Part shown: positions 9,076 to 16,406 of the stretch, piece by piece | Numbering within the stretch: the stretch's first letter is position 1 | How the letters are laid out: each line of letters starts with the position of its first letter | Source of the DNA: JAMQKA01 sp043951865 | GTDB lineage: Bacteria > Bacteroidota > Rhodothermia > Balneolales > Balneolaceae | Length of the DNA stretch: 27,802 nt | Direction of reading: 5' to 3' | NCBI RefSeq assembly: GCF_043951865.1 | Contig: NZ_JBINJF010000037.1 | Coordinates: forward strand, 1 to 27,802 | Made by a program: the position numbers and the translations under genes | Notes under the pieces: model-generated | Database searches by the model: none | Told to the model about the DNA's origin: nothing | What the model saw: the letters and a program-made list of their open reading frames with translations, nothing else

Positions 9076-10620
9076 ATGAAAAACACAGGCAGACTTTTAT
9101 TTGTAGGCATTTTATTCCTTTCGTTTATCAGCTATGCCCAGGCACAGGACAGCCCCAACATTATAGTTATTCTGGCCGATGATCTTGGCTATGGAGATGT
9201 CTCCTTTTATAATGAAAATGCAGCTTTTGAAACTCCGAATATGGACCGTCTGGGAAATACCGGGATTGCCTTTACAAGTGCACATACGACCTCGGCGGTG
9301 TGTACGCCTACGCGATACGGGCTCCTCACGGGACGGTATAACTGGAGATCGACCCTGAAAAACGGCGTGACCTGGGGGTATTCCGGTCCCTTGATCTCAA
9401 ATGATAGAATGACCGTTGCCGATATGCTGCAGGCAAAGAATTATGAAACGGCGTTTGTAGGCAAATGGCATTTGGGGTGGGACTGGCATTTTGCGGGAGA
9501 AGAGCCCGAAAACCTGGATAATCCCAACATTCGTCCCGAAGTTGACTTCAGTCAACCCATCAAGAATGGGCCGAATGACCGTGGGTTTGGCTACTCCTAT
9601 GCTATCCCGGCTTCCCTGGATATGCCCCCTTATATCTATGTTGAAAATAATCAGCCTACGACGATTCCCACCGATACAACAGTCAACTACGACCACAAGG
9701 GCTTTTGGAGAAAGGGGTTGACCGGATCTGATTTTAGTCATACAGATGTGCTGCCCCATTTGACCACGAAGTCGGTCGAGTACATTAACAGACAGGCGGC
9801 AGCCGATGAACCCTTTTTCCTGTATTATGCATTGCCCGCCCCGCATACGCCCATTCTTCCGACTACCGAGTATATCGGCAAAAGTAATTCCAACCTGTAT
9901 GGGGACTTTGTCCAACAGGTGGACGGGGTGGTAGGCCAAGTGATTGAAGCGCTGGAGGCTAACGGCATTTTTGACGATACCATACTCGTTTTCACCAGTG
10001 ATAACGGTGCGTCGCCCCGCGCTGATTTCGAGGAACTCCAACAGGCGGGCCACGACCCGAGTTATATCTACAGGGGACATAAGGCTGATATTTATGAAGC
10101 TGGATTAAGGGTTCCATTTCTTGTAAGCTGGCCGGATGGAATCGATGGTTCGTTTATCTCGGATGAAACCATAAGTACAGCCGATTTCATGGCTACGTTT
10201 GCAGATTTGACGGGGACAAACCTGCCGGATGATGCCGCCGAAGACAGCTACAGCTTTTTACCTGTCCTGAAACAGCAAGCATACGAAAAACCGTTGCGAG
10301 AGGCGACCGTACTTCATTCTATTGACGGACGCTTTGCGATTATTAAAGAAGAATGGAAGCTTATCTTGTGGCCGGGCTCCGGCGGATGGAGTTATCCAAA
10401 TACTGAAGAAGACCTGCGGGGACTGCCTTCCTTCCAGCTGTACAACCTGGAAAAAGATCCCGCCGAGAACTTTAATCTTGTCCATATGTATCCTGACAAG
10501 GTAAAGGAACTTAAATCCTTGCTGGAAAAATATATAGAAGAGGGCAGAAGTACACCGGGTACTCCTCAAAACAATGATGGTCCGGAAAGGTGGGATCAAC
10601 TAGACTGGATGGACCTGTAA
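9076..10620 (+). CDS. Sulfatase 2, formylglycine-dependent (S1 family), secreted
   Basis: Second type I sulfatase, 514 residues from ATG 9076. It has a classical signal peptide ending in AQA before QDSPN. The core motif is C76-T-P-T-R80, with Asp34-Asp35 (LADDLGYGD), Lys130/His132 (GKWHLG) and a SDNGA motif as metal and substrate ligands. The frame is open upstream to ATG 9040, which would overlap sulfatase 1 by 20 bases and add residues before a clean signal peptide; 9076, 16 bp after the previous stop, is preferred. It is closely similar to sulfatase 3: the catalytic Cys is at residue 76 in both, and the LILWPGSGGW and EGRSTPG blocks near the end are shared. It looks like a tandem duplicate that may have diverged in target sulfate. 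Confidence 0.92.
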   Translation: MKNTGRLLFVGILFLSFISYAQAQDSPNIIVILADDLGYGDVSFYNENAAFETPNMDRLGNTGIAFTSAHTTSAVCTPTRYGLLTGRYNWRSTLKNGVTWGYSGPLISNDRMTVADMLQAKNYETAFVGKWHLGWDWHFAGEEPENLDNPNIRPEVDFSQPIKNGPNDRGFGYSYAIPASLDMPPYIYVENNQPTTIPTDTTVNYDHKGFWRKGLTGSDFSHTDVLPHLTTKSVEYINRQAAADEPFFLYYALPAPHTPILPTTEYIGKSNSNLYGDFVQQVDGVVGQVIEALEANGIFDDTILVFTSDNGASPRADFEELQQAGHDPSYIYRGHKADIYEAGLRVPFLVSWPDGIDGSFISDETISTADFMATFADLTGTNLPDDAAEDSYSFLPVLKQQAYEKPLREATVLHSIDGRFAIIKEEWKLILWPGSGGWSYPNTEEDLRGLPSFQLYNLEKDPAENFNLVHMYPDKVKELKSLLEKYIEEGRSTPGTPQNNDGPERWDQLDWMDL

Positions 10621-10688
10621 GTGAAAAATATGCAAAAATTGATTAATAGAAATGGAGCCGTTTTGATCTGAGAAATATACCACGACAA

Positions 10689-12242
10689 ATGAAACGAATA
10701 GTAATTTTACTTTTTCTTTTACACTCTTGTTTCAGTCTTGATCTTTTCTCACAAAGCCGGCAAAACCCGAATATCATTGTAATATTAGCGGACGATATGG
10801 GAACCGGCGACCTGTCTTCCTATAATGAAACATCACAAATCCATACCCCGAATATAGATAAACTTGCCGCTGAAGGAATGCGTTTTACCAAGGCTCATTC
10901 TCCTTCCTCTGTCTGTACACCAACACGCTACAGCCTGCTGACCGGTCGTTATGCCTGGAGAACCACCTTGAAAGAGCAAGTTCTCTGGCCCTGGGATCCC
11001 CCGCTCATAGAACCGAGCAGGTTAACATTACCCGAAATGCTACAAAATGCAGGATATTTTACTGCTGCAGTCGGGAAATGGCATTTGGGATGGAACTGGC
11101 CAACTAAAGATGGCAATAGTGCAAAAGAGAAGGCAGGTCAAAATGTGGATTACCAAAAACCTATTAACGGTGGACCGATCGATCACGGTTTCGATTATTA
11201 TTTTGGCGATGATGTCCCGAATTTCCCACCCTACACATTTATTGAGAATGATAGAGTGGTAAAAGTACCCACCGTGGAAAAACCGGACTCCATGTTTGGT
11301 CATAGTGGATTGATGGTCCCGAACTGGAAACTGGAAGAGGTTATGCCGGCCATTACTCACAAAAGCGTTGAAATCATTGATAGTGTGGCCAAGTCCGGCA
11401 ATGTAAATCCTTTTATGCTGTACTTTTCACTTACGGCACCCCACACTCCCATTGCACCCATAGACCGGTTCCGGGGTAAAAGCAACGCGGGTGGCTACGG
11501 AGATTACGTGGTTGAAGTGGATTGGTCGGTTGGTAAGATCATGAAGGCCCTCGAACGGAACAGGCTGGACGAAAATACCCTGGTCATTTTTACCAGCGAC
11601 AATGGCTCACCGGCCAGAGATGGTACTGATATGGCCGGTGAGCTAAATTCTGTAACCCGGAAATATGGTCACGATCCAAGTGACGGATTTCGCGGAATCA
11701 AGGCGGATATCTGGGAGGGTGGTCACCGTGTACCTTTTATTGCAAAATGGCCGGGAAAAATACCAGTGGGAACGGAAAGCTCGGAGATTATCAACCTCGT
11801 AGATATTATGGCTACTGTGGCAGAGATAACGGATTATCGTTTGCAGGATAATATGGCCGAGGACAGCTACGACATAACCCCGGTTCTTTTTGGGGAAAAC
11901 TACAACATACCGTTACGGGAAGCCACCGTTTATCATTCTTTTTCAGGGAATTTTGCCATCCAGCAAGATGAGTGGAAACTGATTTTATGGCCCGGATCGG
12001 GTGGATGGACCTCACCGGTGGGCCAGGACAGTCTCAAAAGTTTGCCGAAGTATCAACTATATAACATGAAAAAAGATCCAAAAGAATTGCACAATTTGAC
12101 CGGAGACATGCCCGGGAAGGTTACCGATCTTAAAAATATCCTCTCAAGGTATATACGGGAGGGAAGAAGCACCCCCGGCAACCCGCAGAGCAATGCTCCC
12201 GTTGAAAAGTGGCCACAAGTCGATTACTGGATGTCTGAATAA
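10689..12242 (+). CDS. Sulfatase 3, formylglycine-dependent (S1 family), exported
   Basis: Third type I sulfatase, 517 residues, paralogous to the one before it. Catalytic C76-T-P-T-R80, Asp34-Asp35 (LADDMGTGD), Lys130/His132 (GKWHLG) and TSDNGS are all present, so the enzyme should be active. Note GTGD in place of the usual GYGD after the metal aspartates. The export signal is ambiguous: it may be cut as a classical signal peptide near LFS-QS, or processed as a lipoprotein at Cys14 (LLHSC). It lies 68 bp after sulfatase 2 and ends just before structured repeat R1, which may mark the end of a transcription unit. The specific sulfate ester is unknown. Confidence 0.92.
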   Translation: MKRIVILLFLLHSCFSLDLFSQSRQNPNIIVILADDMGTGDLSSYNETSQIHTPNIDKLAAEGMRFTKAHSPSSVCTPTRYSLLTGRYAWRTTLKEQVLWPWDPPLIEPSRLTLPEMLQNAGYFTAAVGKWHLGWNWPTKDGNSAKEKAGQNVDYQKPINGGPIDHGFDYYFGDDVPNFPPYTFIENDRVVKVPTVEKPDSMFGHSGLMVPNWKLEEVMPAITHKSVEIIDSVAKSGNVNPFMLYFSLTAPHTPIAPIDRFRGKSNAGGYGDYVVEVDWSVGKIMKALERNRLDENTLVIFTSDNGSPARDGTDMAGELNSVTRKYGHDPSDGFRGIKADIWEGGHRVPFIAKWPGKIPVGTESSEIINLVDIMATVAEITDYRLQDNMAEDSYDITPVLFGENYNIPLREATVYHSFSGNFAIQQDEWKLILWPGSGGWTSPVGQDSLKSLPKYQLYNMKKDPKELHNLTGDMPGKVTDLKNILSRYIREGRSTPGNPQSNAPVEKWPQVDYWMSE

Positions 12243-12254
12243 AGGGAGGACAGG

Positions 12255-12570
12255 CTAATTAACGTGAACTCGGGTTAAGGATGTAATAAAATAAGTACGA
12301 TAAGATGTTGTCTACCGGCCTTTGAAATTTTTGTCGGTACAGTGACCGCAGCCAGAGCGTAAAGAAACCATTGCTGTCTGAGATCCGCGTTTTTCAGCGG
12401 ATCGAGTTCAATGGTTTTAGCTCCGGCGCAGGAAACGCGACAAAAATTTCACCAGCCGGCGATTTTTTTGGTTCGTTTTTTCATCGTTGAAAAAATGAAC
12501 ACGACCGACAGTGTACCCAATGACTATATAGAAAGTATCAACATTATTTCTTATTCCTGGCTGACGTTAA
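12255..12570 (+). repeat. Structured intergenic repeat R1
   Basis: Fills the 361-bp gap between sulfatase 3 and the mutarotase gene. It has nested stems: CCGGC (12315-12319) with GCCGG (12455-12459); TGAAATTTTTGTCG (12323-12336) with its exact complement at 12438-12451; AAACCATTG (12365-12373) with CAATGGTTT (12409-12417); GATCCGC (12382-12388) with GCGGATC (12397-12403). A terminal hairpin runs from about 12471 to 12500 (GTTCGTTTTTTC / GAAAAAATGAAC). It is a direct repeat of 14814-15130, strongest to 12500 and weaker beyond. A short reading frame across it (12411-12593) is not a credible gene. Confidence 0.88.
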
Positions 12571-12603
12571 ATAATTTATTCACTTTAGATTAGCTAAGAT
12601 GTT

Positions 12604-13098
12604 ATGAGGTTTTCAGCAACAATAACTGACACTAAGAAACGGGGCAGATATTTGATTCTATTATTGTTGGTTTCAGTCGTGTCATGCAATCATTCAGATG
12701 ATAATAAACAAAAACAGGATGTAAAGGCTCAAAAGGATACTGTAGCAAAAGAAATTAACGATGTTAAACGGGTTGGAATGGTGATCGGATTAAAGGAAGA
12801 TAAGGTTGAGGAGTACAAAAAACTGCATGCCAATGCCTGGCCCGGGGTGTTAGAACAGCTTACGGAAAGCAACATTCAAAACTACTCCATTTTCCTGCAC
12901 CAGATTGATGGGAAGTACTACCTGTTTAGTTATTTTGAATATGTGGGAGACAATTACCAGCGAGACATGGAAAAAATGGCGGCTGATTCCGTAACGCAGG
13001 AATGGTGGAAAATTACCGATTCCTACCAAGTGCCACTGGACTCTCGACAGGAGGGGGAGTGGTGGGCTACGATGGAAGAAGTCTTTCACCATGAGTGA
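12604..13098 (+). CDS. Exported L-rhamnose mutarotase-like lipoprotein
   Basis: RhaM/DUF718 family protein, which interconverts alpha and beta anomers of L-rhamnose and possibly related deoxysugars such as L-fucose. The 164-residue protein has an N-terminal lipoprotein signal (hydrophobic 16-27, cysteine 28 in VVSC), an acidic linker (about 29-52) and the mutarotase domain (about 55-162). Residues matching the E. coli RhaM active site are visible: Tyr71 and His75 (EEYKKLHANAWP) and the Trp134-Trp135 pair (QEWWK). The family is usually cytoplasmic and about 104 residues long, so the lipid anchor is notable. It lies between repeat R1 and the fucosidase gene, which suggests L-fucose as substrate. 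Family call is strong; sugar preference is inferred. Confidence 0.87.
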   Translation: MRFSATITDTKKRGRYLILLLLVSVVSCNHSDDNKQKQDVKAQKDTVAKEINDVKRVGMVIGLKEDKVEEYKKLHANAWPGVLEQLTESNIQNYSIFLHQIDGKYYLFSYFEYVGDNYQRDMEKMAADSVTQEWWKITDSYQVPLDSRQEGEWWATMEEVFHHE

Positions 13099-13104
13099 TT
13101 AACC

Positions 13105-13201
13105 TGCATTTCTCACGAGGATTATTTCAGATTTCTGGTAATGCACTGATATACAGGGAGTTGCATTTATTATAAGATCCAATTTCTTGGTGAGAAATGC
13201 A
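13105..13201 (+). promoter_or_regulatory. Long-range inverted repeat between mutarotase and fucosidase genes
   Basis: TGCATTTCTCAC (13105-13116) is the exact complement of GTGAGAAATGCA (13190-13201), with 73 bases between. A smaller nested pair, AATGCA / TGCATT, lies inside. The structure starts 7 bp after the mutarotase stop and ends 38 bp before the fucosidase start. It could be an RNA stem that adjusts relative expression, or the ends of a small decayed element. No T-run follows, so it is not a standard terminator. Confidence 0.5.
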
Positions 13202-13239
13202 TGTTAAAACCAATAATGTTATCCAAAAGACACTGAATT

Positions 13240-14619
13240 ATGTTGAATTCCAAAAAACTTCAATTCTTGATTCTAGTAATCGTATGCTTAGCGAGTGTCC
13301 CGTCGATGGCCCAGCTCTCCGGGGGTGGTGAGGCCAATACAAACCTGAGTACGGACCTGGAATCACTGGAAACATGGCAGGATATGCGGTTCGGAATGTT
13401 TATACACTGGGGACCGGTAACACTGAGGGGTACCGAGATCGGCTGGTCAAGGGGAGAGGAAGTGCCGATCAACGAATATGACAAACTGTACAAAGAATTT
13501 AACCCGGTTCTCTTTGATGCCGAAGAGTGGGTCCGCACAGCCAAACAGGCGGGAATGAAATATTTGATTATCACCTCGAAACACCATGATGGCTTTTCCA
13601 TTTGGGACTCGAATGTCTCCGACTACGATATTATGGATACTCCTTACGGGAAAGATGTCTTGAAAGCCTTGTCTGAGGAGTGTGAAAAGCAGGGAATAGA
13701 ATTCGGTGTTTATTACTCCATTGCGGACTGGTACCACCCGGACTATCCGGTGAATCAGCGTTCGGTGAAGCCAGCTTACCAGTCGGCAAGTGAGATCGAA
13801 AAAAGGGAAGCGATGGCGGAGTATGTCTCCTACATGAAGGAGCAGCTCAGGGAACTGGTCGAACAGTATGACCCGGCTGTGCTCTGGTTTGATGGAGAAT
13901 GGGAAGAGCCCTGGACTCACCAGATGGGTATGGATCTGTACGCCTACGTGAAAAAACTGAACCCTGATATCCTCATTAACAACCGGGTGGACAAGGGGCG
14001 ACAGGGAATGGCTGGAATGACGATTTCTGACAAGTATGCCGGTGATTTCGGAACCCCCGAGCAGGAAATTGGAAATTACAATACCCGTACCCCGTGGGAA
14101 TCCTGCATCACCATCGGGCAGCAGTGGGCATGGCGCCCCAATGACAAATTGAAATCCACGCAGGAGTTGAAAGAAATACTCTTGCAAACAGTAGGTGGGG
14201 ATGGAAACTTACTGTTGAATGTCGGCCCCATGCTGGACGGGAGAATCGAGCAGCGGCAAATTGACTCGCTGAGGGTCCTTGGCCAGTGGGTGAATCGGAA
14301 CGCCGAAGCGATATACGGCACCCGTGGCGGCCCGTATCTGCCGACCGAAACAATGGTGAGTACGCGGAAAGATGACAGGATATTTTTACATCTGCTTCAG
14401 CATCCGGGACGGGAATGGAATCTGCCGCTGCCAGACGGAGTAGACGTACTCAGTGCTCGTTTTTTGAACATCAGTGATGAAATAAAAATGCGGACGCTGA
14501 AAGAAGAGGTACAGCTTACGCTGCCGGATCAGTTACCTGACCCGGGTGGCTCGGTTATAGAACTCAGGGTAAATCGGGAAACTGACGGACTGGATACCGT
14601 TGAACGATTACGGTATTGA
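13240..14619 (+). CDS. Alpha-L-fucosidase, GH29 family
   Basis: Retaining exo-fucosidase that should release L-fucose from fuco-oligosaccharides in the periplasm or at the surface. The 459-residue protein has a signal peptide ending SMA before QLSGG (about residue 24). GH29 motifs are clear: MRFGMFIHWG (49-58), SKHHDGFSIWDS (113-124), and the nucleophile motif VLWFDGEW with Asp218. Glu274 or Glu276 in FGTPEQEIG is the likely acid/base, though this residue varies across GH29. NNRVDKG and LLLNVGPMLDG complete the barrel, and a short beta-domain follows from about 375. It follows the mutarotase gene by 141 bp; both sit between repeats R1 and R2. Confidence 0.94.
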   Translation: MLNSKKLQFLILVIVCLASVPSMAQLSGGGEANTNLSTDLESLETWQDMRFGMFIHWGPVTLRGTEIGWSRGEEVPINEYDKLYKEFNPVLFDAEEWVRTAKQAGMKYLIITSKHHDGFSIWDSNVSDYDIMDTPYGKDVLKALSEECEKQGIEFGVYYSIADWYHPDYPVNQRSVKPAYQSASEIEKREAMAEYVSYMKEQLRELVEQYDPAVLWFDGEWEEPWTHQMGMDLYAYVKKLNPDILINNRVDKGRQGMAGMTISDKYAGDFGTPEQEIGNYNTRTPWESCITIGQQWAWRPNDKLKSTQELKEILLQTVGGDGNLLLNVGPMLDGRIEQRQIDSLRVLGQWVNRNAEAIYGTRGGPYLPTETMVSTRKDDRIFLHLLQHPGREWNLPLPDGVDVLSARFLNISDEIKMRTLKEEVQLTLPDQLPDPGGSVIELRVNRETDGLDTVERLRY

Positions 14620-14813
14620 TCTCCCGCCGGGCAGGTTTTTGCAATCATGGCTACCAGAAGTAACGCTTTAAGATGCGATGTACAGGGAGTATCACTGATC
14701 GGCATGTCTTATCGGTGTATCGCAAAGATGGATAACTGTAATGGTGATATGCCAGATAAGTATGTTGGGTAACTTGCTCCCTTTCGTAAGTAATCAGTTT
14801 AGTGCAGAACAAA
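14620..14813. other. Intergenic spacer before repeat R2
   Basis: No gene and no strong structure. The string TACAGGGAGT, also present near 13154, recurs at about 14679, but no matching second box follows, so I do not call it a promoter. Confidence 0.4.
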
Positions 14814-15130
14814 CTAATTAAGCAGAACTCAGGATAAGGAATGTAATAAAAGTAAGTACGAGAAGATGTTTCTAACGGCCTTTGAAATTTTTGTTGGTAC
14901 AGTGACCGGAGCCGGAGCGTAAAGAAACCATTTCTGTTTGAGATCCGCGTTTTTCAGCGGATCGAGTTAAATGGTATTAGCTGCGGTGGAGAGAACGCGA
15001 CAAAAATTTCACCAGCCGGCGATTTTTTTGGTTCGTTTTTTCATCGATGAAAAAATGAACATTACCAATAGGGTCTCCAACGTCCATATACGCTGTATGC
15101 CCAATATTTCTTAACTCGAGCTGACGTTAA
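14814..15130 (+). repeat. Structured intergenic repeat R2
   Basis: Direct repeat of R1 (12255-12570), in the same orientation and 2.56 kb away. The same nested stems are kept: TGAAATTTTTGTTG (14883-14896) with 14998-15011, AAACCATTT (14925-14933) with AAATGGTAT (14969-14977), and GATCCGC (14942-14948) with GCGGATC (14957-14963). The terminal hairpin ends at 15060. Relative to R1, the G-C pair closing the AAACCATT stem is replaced by T-A (positions 14933 and 14969), which supports a conserved base-paired structure. Confidence 0.88.
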
Positions 15131-15218
15131 TTACTGAATAAAAAAGGATGCGTTGCCAGAAAAAGGCGGTACCTCCTACAAGTAGGGATAATAGTTGAAT
15201 ATAGAAAGAAGGATCCGA

Positions 15219-16334
15219 ATGCGACCTCTTTTAATCACGGTATTTGCGGCACTGGTTTTTTATTCGTGGAGTTGCAAAACCTCCGATTCCAATGGTACGC
15301 ATCATAATTCGCGTTTTATCGAACGATTACAACCGGCCCCCGTGAATGGCGGATTTGAGATGGAGGGGTACTGGGTCTGGGGGATGTCGGTGATTAAAGG
15401 GGACAGCCTGTACCACGGTTACGCCTCTCGCTGGCCCAAGTCCGTACCGTTTGCTCCAAACTGGATGACCCATTCGGAAATTGTACATGCCACTTCCCGA
15501 ACCCCGGAAGGACCATATGAATTCCAGGAGGTGGTTTTTGAACGAAGAGGTAGCGAGTACTGGGACGGCATGACCACGCACAATCCCACCATTCACAAAA
15601 TCGGAGACACCTACCTGCTCTACTATATCGGTATGACCTACGATTTTGTTCCCCCGGATTCGGCGTTGACACAGGAACAGATCGTTGAAGCACGTTCGAG
15701 CCAGCGGATAGGGCTGGCTACGGCGTCGTCGCCCTGGGGACCGTGGCAGAGAAAAGATAAACCCATCCTGAAACCCAGGCCCGGCGAATGGGATGCCTTA
15801 TTCACCAATAATCCTGCTCCTGTAGTTAGAAAAGACAGCTCAGTGCTACTCATATATAAATCTACAAGGGATATGCAGGGATTGTTAAAGCTGGGAGCAG
15901 CCGAAGCTAATCATTTTGAAGGCCCTTATACCCAAATAGGTAACGAGCCGATCCTGGAATGGGATAATCCCGAAGACACCGACAGGCGGAGCAGTAAACA
16001 TGTAGAAGATCCCTACGTGTGGTGGTCGGGAAATCGGTATGAACTTATTGCGAAAGACATGACGGGCCAGATTACAGGTCAAAGGGGAGCTGGATTGCAC
16101 GCCTGGTCTGAAAACGGAACAGAATGGAATGTTGAAGAGCACCCGCTTGCCTATACCCGCAATGTGGTCTGGGCCAACGGGGACACCCTGGAGATGGCAG
16201 CATTTGAACGACCTCAGCTGTTGATACAAGATGGCGTTCCAACGCACCTTTTTGCTGCTACAGGCATTAATTCAGAGGGTGACTATTGGAAATTTGAAAA
16301 AACCTGGAATGTATCTATTCCTCTTGCTCACTAA
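15219..16334 (+). CDS. GH43/GH117-like beta-propeller glycosidase, lipoprotein
   Basis: Probable glycoside hydrolase of the five-bladed beta-propeller type (GH32/43/68/117 superfamily). The 371-residue protein begins with a lipoprotein-like signal (cysteine 19 in WSC, a weak lipobox). Propeller-type blades are visible: GYWVWGMSVIKGDSLYHGYA, EYWDGMTTHNPTIHKIGDTY, EWDALFTNNPAPVVRKDSSV and HVEDPYVWWSGNRYELIAKD. Acidic residues in these motifs (WDG, WDA, EDP) are candidates for catalysis, but I cannot assign the pair. ATG 15219 is preferred over an in-frame TTG at 15195 because AAGGA lies seven bases before it. Linkage and substrate are unknown; the context suggests a deoxysugar or anhydrosugar side chain of the same glycan. 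It could be a binding protein that lost activity. Confidence 0.72.
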   Translation: MRPLLITVFAALVFYSWSCKTSDSNGTHHNSRFIERLQPAPVNGGFEMEGYWVWGMSVIKGDSLYHGYASRWPKSVPFAPNWMTHSEIVHATSRTPEGPYEFQEVVFERRGSEYWDGMTTHNPTIHKIGDTYLLYYIGMTYDFVPPDSALTQEQIVEARSSQRIGLATASSPWGPWQRKDKPILKPRPGEWDALFTNNPAPVVRKDSSVLLIYKSTRDMQGLLKLGAAEANHFEGPYTQIGNEPILEWDNPEDTDRRSSKHVEDPYVWWSGNRYELIAKDMTGQITGQRGAGLHAWSENGTEWNVEEHPLAYTRNVVWANGDTLEMAAFERPQLLIQDGVPTHLFAATGINSEGDYWKFEKTWNVSIPLAH

Positions 16335-16335
16335 A

Positions 16336-16369
16336 TAGCAAATACAGATACATAATTATCTGTATGCTA
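16336..16369 (+). promoter_or_regulatory. Hairpin between glycosidase and symporter genes
   Basis: TAGCA plus TACAGATA (16336-16350, with a two-base AA bulge) pairs with TATCTGTA plus TGCTA (16357-16369) around a 6-nt loop. It begins right after the upstream stop codon and has no T-run, so it may be an mRNA processing or stability element inside the operon rather than a terminator. Confidence 0.45.
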
Positions 16370-16406
16370 AAATAATAAATTAATCTCAGATCGGGACTCA
16401 GGCTAC

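Noticed and set aside
9397..10080. 227-codon frame on the - strand
   Set aside because: It overlaps completely with sulfatase 2, whose catalytic motifs are intact; the antisense translation has no recognizable domain.
12411..12593. 60-codon frame before the mutarotase gene
   Set aside because: It runs through repeat R1, and the homologous part of R2 does not preserve it as a coding sequence.
13447..14187. 246-codon frame on the - strand
   Set aside because: Antisense shadow of the GH29 fucosidase gene.
14700..14765. Possible stem from GGCAT/ATGCC and CTTATC/GATAAG
   Set aside because: The two pairs are in an order that cannot nest, so they do not form a single simple hairpin.
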